DNA from: Polaromonas sp. OV174
GTDB lineage: Bacteria; Pseudomonadota; Gammaproteobacteria; Burkholderiales; Burkholderiaceae_C
DNA: 64,000 nt
NCBI RefSeq assembly: GCF_900112285.1
Contig: NZ_FOKZ01000009.1
Span: 62,001 to 126,000, forward strand
Direction of reading: 5' to 3'
Below, piece after piece: positions 62,522-64,000 of the stretch (its first letter is position 1; each line of letters starts with the position of its first letter). The position numbers and the translations under genes were made by a program. The notes below the pieces were generated by a model. That model was given only the letters and a program-made list of their open reading frames with translations. It made no database searches and was not told the DNA's origin.

Positions 62522-63633
62522 GGCGCTGGCTGATTGCGGCCGCGCTGGCCGCACTGGCCCTGGGCAGCGCCCAGGCCAAGGACACCCCCGCAGCCGCAGC
62601 CGCCGCAACCGAGCCGGGCAAAAGCCTGACCTCGCTGCCGCAAGGCCGCGGCCTGCCCGTGGTAGTGCGCGCCGGCTTGAGCTTCATTGAGCTCAAGGGC
62701 ATCAACGAGAACGAGGAAACTTTCACCGCCACGGTGGACACCCGCCTGCGTTGGCAGGATCTGCGCCTGGCTTATCCGGCCGAGCAGGCGCCGGCCGGCT
62801 ATCTGGAGTTCCTGGACGGTGAGGTGGAGAAAAAACTCGCGCAGATCTGGCATCCCAACGTGGAGTTTTCCAATCTCAAGGCGACACCGGCTTTCCAGAA
62901 GCGCAACCTGCGCATCTCGCCGGACGGCCGGGTCGAGCTAATGCAGCGCACCACGGCGGCCTTTGAAACCGGCTACTCGCTGGAAAACTTCCCGTTTGAC
63001 CGCCAGAAGCTGGGCGTGGAAATGATCTCGCGCAGCGAACCGCTGGAACGGCTGGTGCTGGACTACCGCCAGGACGAGCTCGAGTTCAGCAACACGCAGC
63101 ACAACGCAACGCTGGACGGCTGGTCCGTCGGCCTGGTCGAGTTGTCCAAGGACTCGGTTGGCGCCTGGCGCGGTGAGGCCAACACCCGCGTGAAAGCCGC
63201 TCTGGTGGTCAAGCGCGAGCAAAAAAGCCTGCTGGCCACGATCTTCGTGCCGCTGTTCGCCTCGCTGCTGATTCCGCTGCTGGTGCTGTGGCTGAACCGG
63301 ATCGACGAAGACGGTGAGTTTGCGGTCGATGCCTTCGAGCTGACCAACATCAGCATAGGCGGCCTGTTTGCCGTGGTGGCGCTCAACTTCACCGTCAACT
63401 CCAGCTTCGTCAAGCTGGCCACGGGCGACAACCCGGTGATGCGCCTGTTCGGGCTGAACTACTTTTTGCTGGCCGTCAGTTTTGCCGTGGGCATACTGCT
63501 GTACCGCTACAGCGGGGTCAAGCGCCTGTTCGGCACCCATGTGCAGCAGGAGTTTTATGCCTTCATCAACTGGGCCATCCCGGTACTGGTGTTCGGCACC
63601 GCGACGGCGATGGTTCTGATGGCGGTGTTCTAA
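62518..63633 (+). CDS. Bacterial pentameric ligand-gated ion channel (Cys-loop receptor homologue)
   Basis: 371 residues. Signal peptide at 1-20. The ligand-binding domain has FTATVDTRLRWQDLRL near 69, IWHPNVEFSNLK near 110, and the Pro-loop FETGYSLENFPFDRQKLGVE with F-P-F-D at 158-161. Four membrane helices: about 238-259, 273-296, 308-331 and 348-370. The second helix, ELTNISIGGLFAVVALNFTV, aligns with the pore helix of GLIC (E-A-N-V-T...), with Glu274 at the selectivity position. This is the bacterial counterpart of nicotinic/GABA-A receptors. Translationally coupled to the Cache protein. The ligand and the conducted ion are unknown, though a Glu filter suggests cations. Confidence 0.88.
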   Translation: MRRWLIAAALAALALGSAQAKDTPAAAAAATEPGKSLTSLPQGRGLPVVVRAGLSFIELKGINENEETFTATVDTRLRWQDLRLAYPAEQAPAGYLEFLDGEVEKKLAQIWHPNVEFSNLKATPAFQKRNLRISPDGRVELMQRTTAAFETGYSLENFPFDRQKLGVEMISRSEPLERLVLDYRQDELEFSNTQHNATLDGWSVGLVELSKDSVGAWRGEANTRVKAALVVKREQKSLLATIFVPLFASLLIPLLVLWLNRIDEDGEFAVDAFELTNISIGGLFAVVALNFTVNSSFVKLATGDNPVMRLFGLNYFLLAVSFAVGILLYRYSGVKRLFGTHVQQEFYAFINWAIPVLVFGTATAMVLMAVF

Positions 63634-63648
63634 GCGCTTAGACCCAAA

Positions 63649-63675
63649 CACCTTGCCGGTGGTCCCGGCAAGGTG
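63649..63675 (+). terminator. Hairpin after the ion-channel gene
   Basis: CACCTTGCCGG (63649-63659) and CCGGCAAGGTG (63665-63675) form a perfect 11-bp stem 15 bp after the stop; CTTTG follows. A weak T-tract, but the position fits a terminator. Confidence 0.8.
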
Positions 63676-63832
63676 CTTTGCTCCGCTAGGTATGGCGTCA
63701 GACACGAACAGCAAGCCCTTGAATGCGGCAGGCAAAAGAGCCCTAGAATGAAATCTCTGTATAGGGGCGACATCCTCAAGTAAGCCCTGCCCTACTTGCC
63801 CGCTCAGCACGCTACCTGCAACCCTCCTACTC

Positions 63833-64000
63833 ATGCGCATTCTTCTGGTAGAAGACGAACTCGATATGGCGTCGTGGCTGGTGCGCGCGCTCAAGCAAAG
63901 TGGCTTCGTGCCTGACCACGCCAGCGACGCAGGCACGGCTGAGGCCTTCCTCGCCGCTACGGAATACGACGCCGTGGTGCTGGACCTGCGCCTGCCCGAC
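63833..64000 (+). CDS. OmpR-type response regulator (3' end outside window)
   Basis: First 56 residues: MRILLVEDELDMASWLVRAL, with the acidic pair in VEDE and the phospho-acceptor Asp in AVVLDLRLPD. The receiver domain is clear; the DNA-binding domain is out of the window. A histidine kinase partner is expected downstream. Confidence 0.9.
   Translation, partial: MRILLVEDELDMASWLVRALKQSGFVPDHASDAGTAEAFLAATEYDAVVLDLRLPD

Noticed and set aside
1..64000. CRISPR arrays, rRNA or tRNA genes, FMN riboswitch
   Set aside because: No regularly spaced repeats, no tRNA cloverleaf pattern and no RFN-type element were found; the island uses a protein gene, not a tRNA, as its site.

Overview
The window looks like the chromosome of a beta-proteobacterium of the order Burkholderiales, most likely Comamonadaceae (Rhodoferax/Polaromonas/Acidovorax-like). 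Evidence is the ribD-ribE-ribBA-ribH-nusB order, a ribBA whose GTP cyclohydrolase half has lost its zinc ligands, the ybgC-tolQRA block, high-GC housekeeping genes, and two families of small palindromic repeats that I associate with this family. The genus is inference.

Region 1 (1-1810) is the end of ribD and a ribE (riboflavin synthase) with a replaced C-terminus. Region 2 (about 1730-34128) is a 32.4-kb integrated genomic island. It entered the last codons of ribE, and a 26-bp near-identical sequence from the ribE 3' end is present at both ends. A P4-type integrase sits just inside the left end. Pairs of TGwCGGTA motifs spaced 12 bp lie inside both ends. No conjugation genes were seen. The cargo, left to right, is: integrase, regulators and unknown genes; a filamentous-phage-type replication protein with an AbrB-like regulator; an SOS mutagenesis operon (imuA-imuB-dnaE2) behind a LexA box, next to an SRAP/YedK gene; a DUF4238 gene and an acetyltransferase; a seven-gene overlapping operon (HTH, SNF2-type helicase, KilA-N-like remnant, AIPR, type III-like Mod methylase, TrlF PHP-ATPase, type III-like Res); a second tyrosine recombinase flanked by two paralogous small genes; and a secreted hydrolase, an XRE regulator and a possible papain-like protein.

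The seven-gene operon (16583-28976) is the best candidate for an undescribed defence system. Six of its genes are joined by overlaps or gaps of a few bases, and it combines two helicases, an adenine methylase, an SMC/ABC-like PHP ATPase and an AIPR effector.

Region 3 (34079-40354) resumes the host operon: a 25-codon ribE stub overlapping ribBA, then ribH, nusB, an aminotransferase, ybgC and tolQ-tolR-tolA. Region 4 (40441-49072) holds dnaE, trhO, a leftward redox/stress group (two pirins, OsmC, flavodoxin, DoxX) and a LysR regulator. Region 5 (49172-59772) holds a FAD oxidoreductase, gluQ, trmB, an RluA-type pseudouridine synthase, a RidA-like gene, a decayed gamma carbonic anhydrase, a Tat-exported transglutaminase-like protein, a TlpA-type thioredoxin, egtD and alaS. 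Region 6 (60163-64000) has a serine hydrolase, then a Cache-domain membrane protein overlapping a bacterial pentameric ligand-gated ion channel, and finally the start of an OmpR-type response regulator. The Cache-channel pair is the second main highlight.
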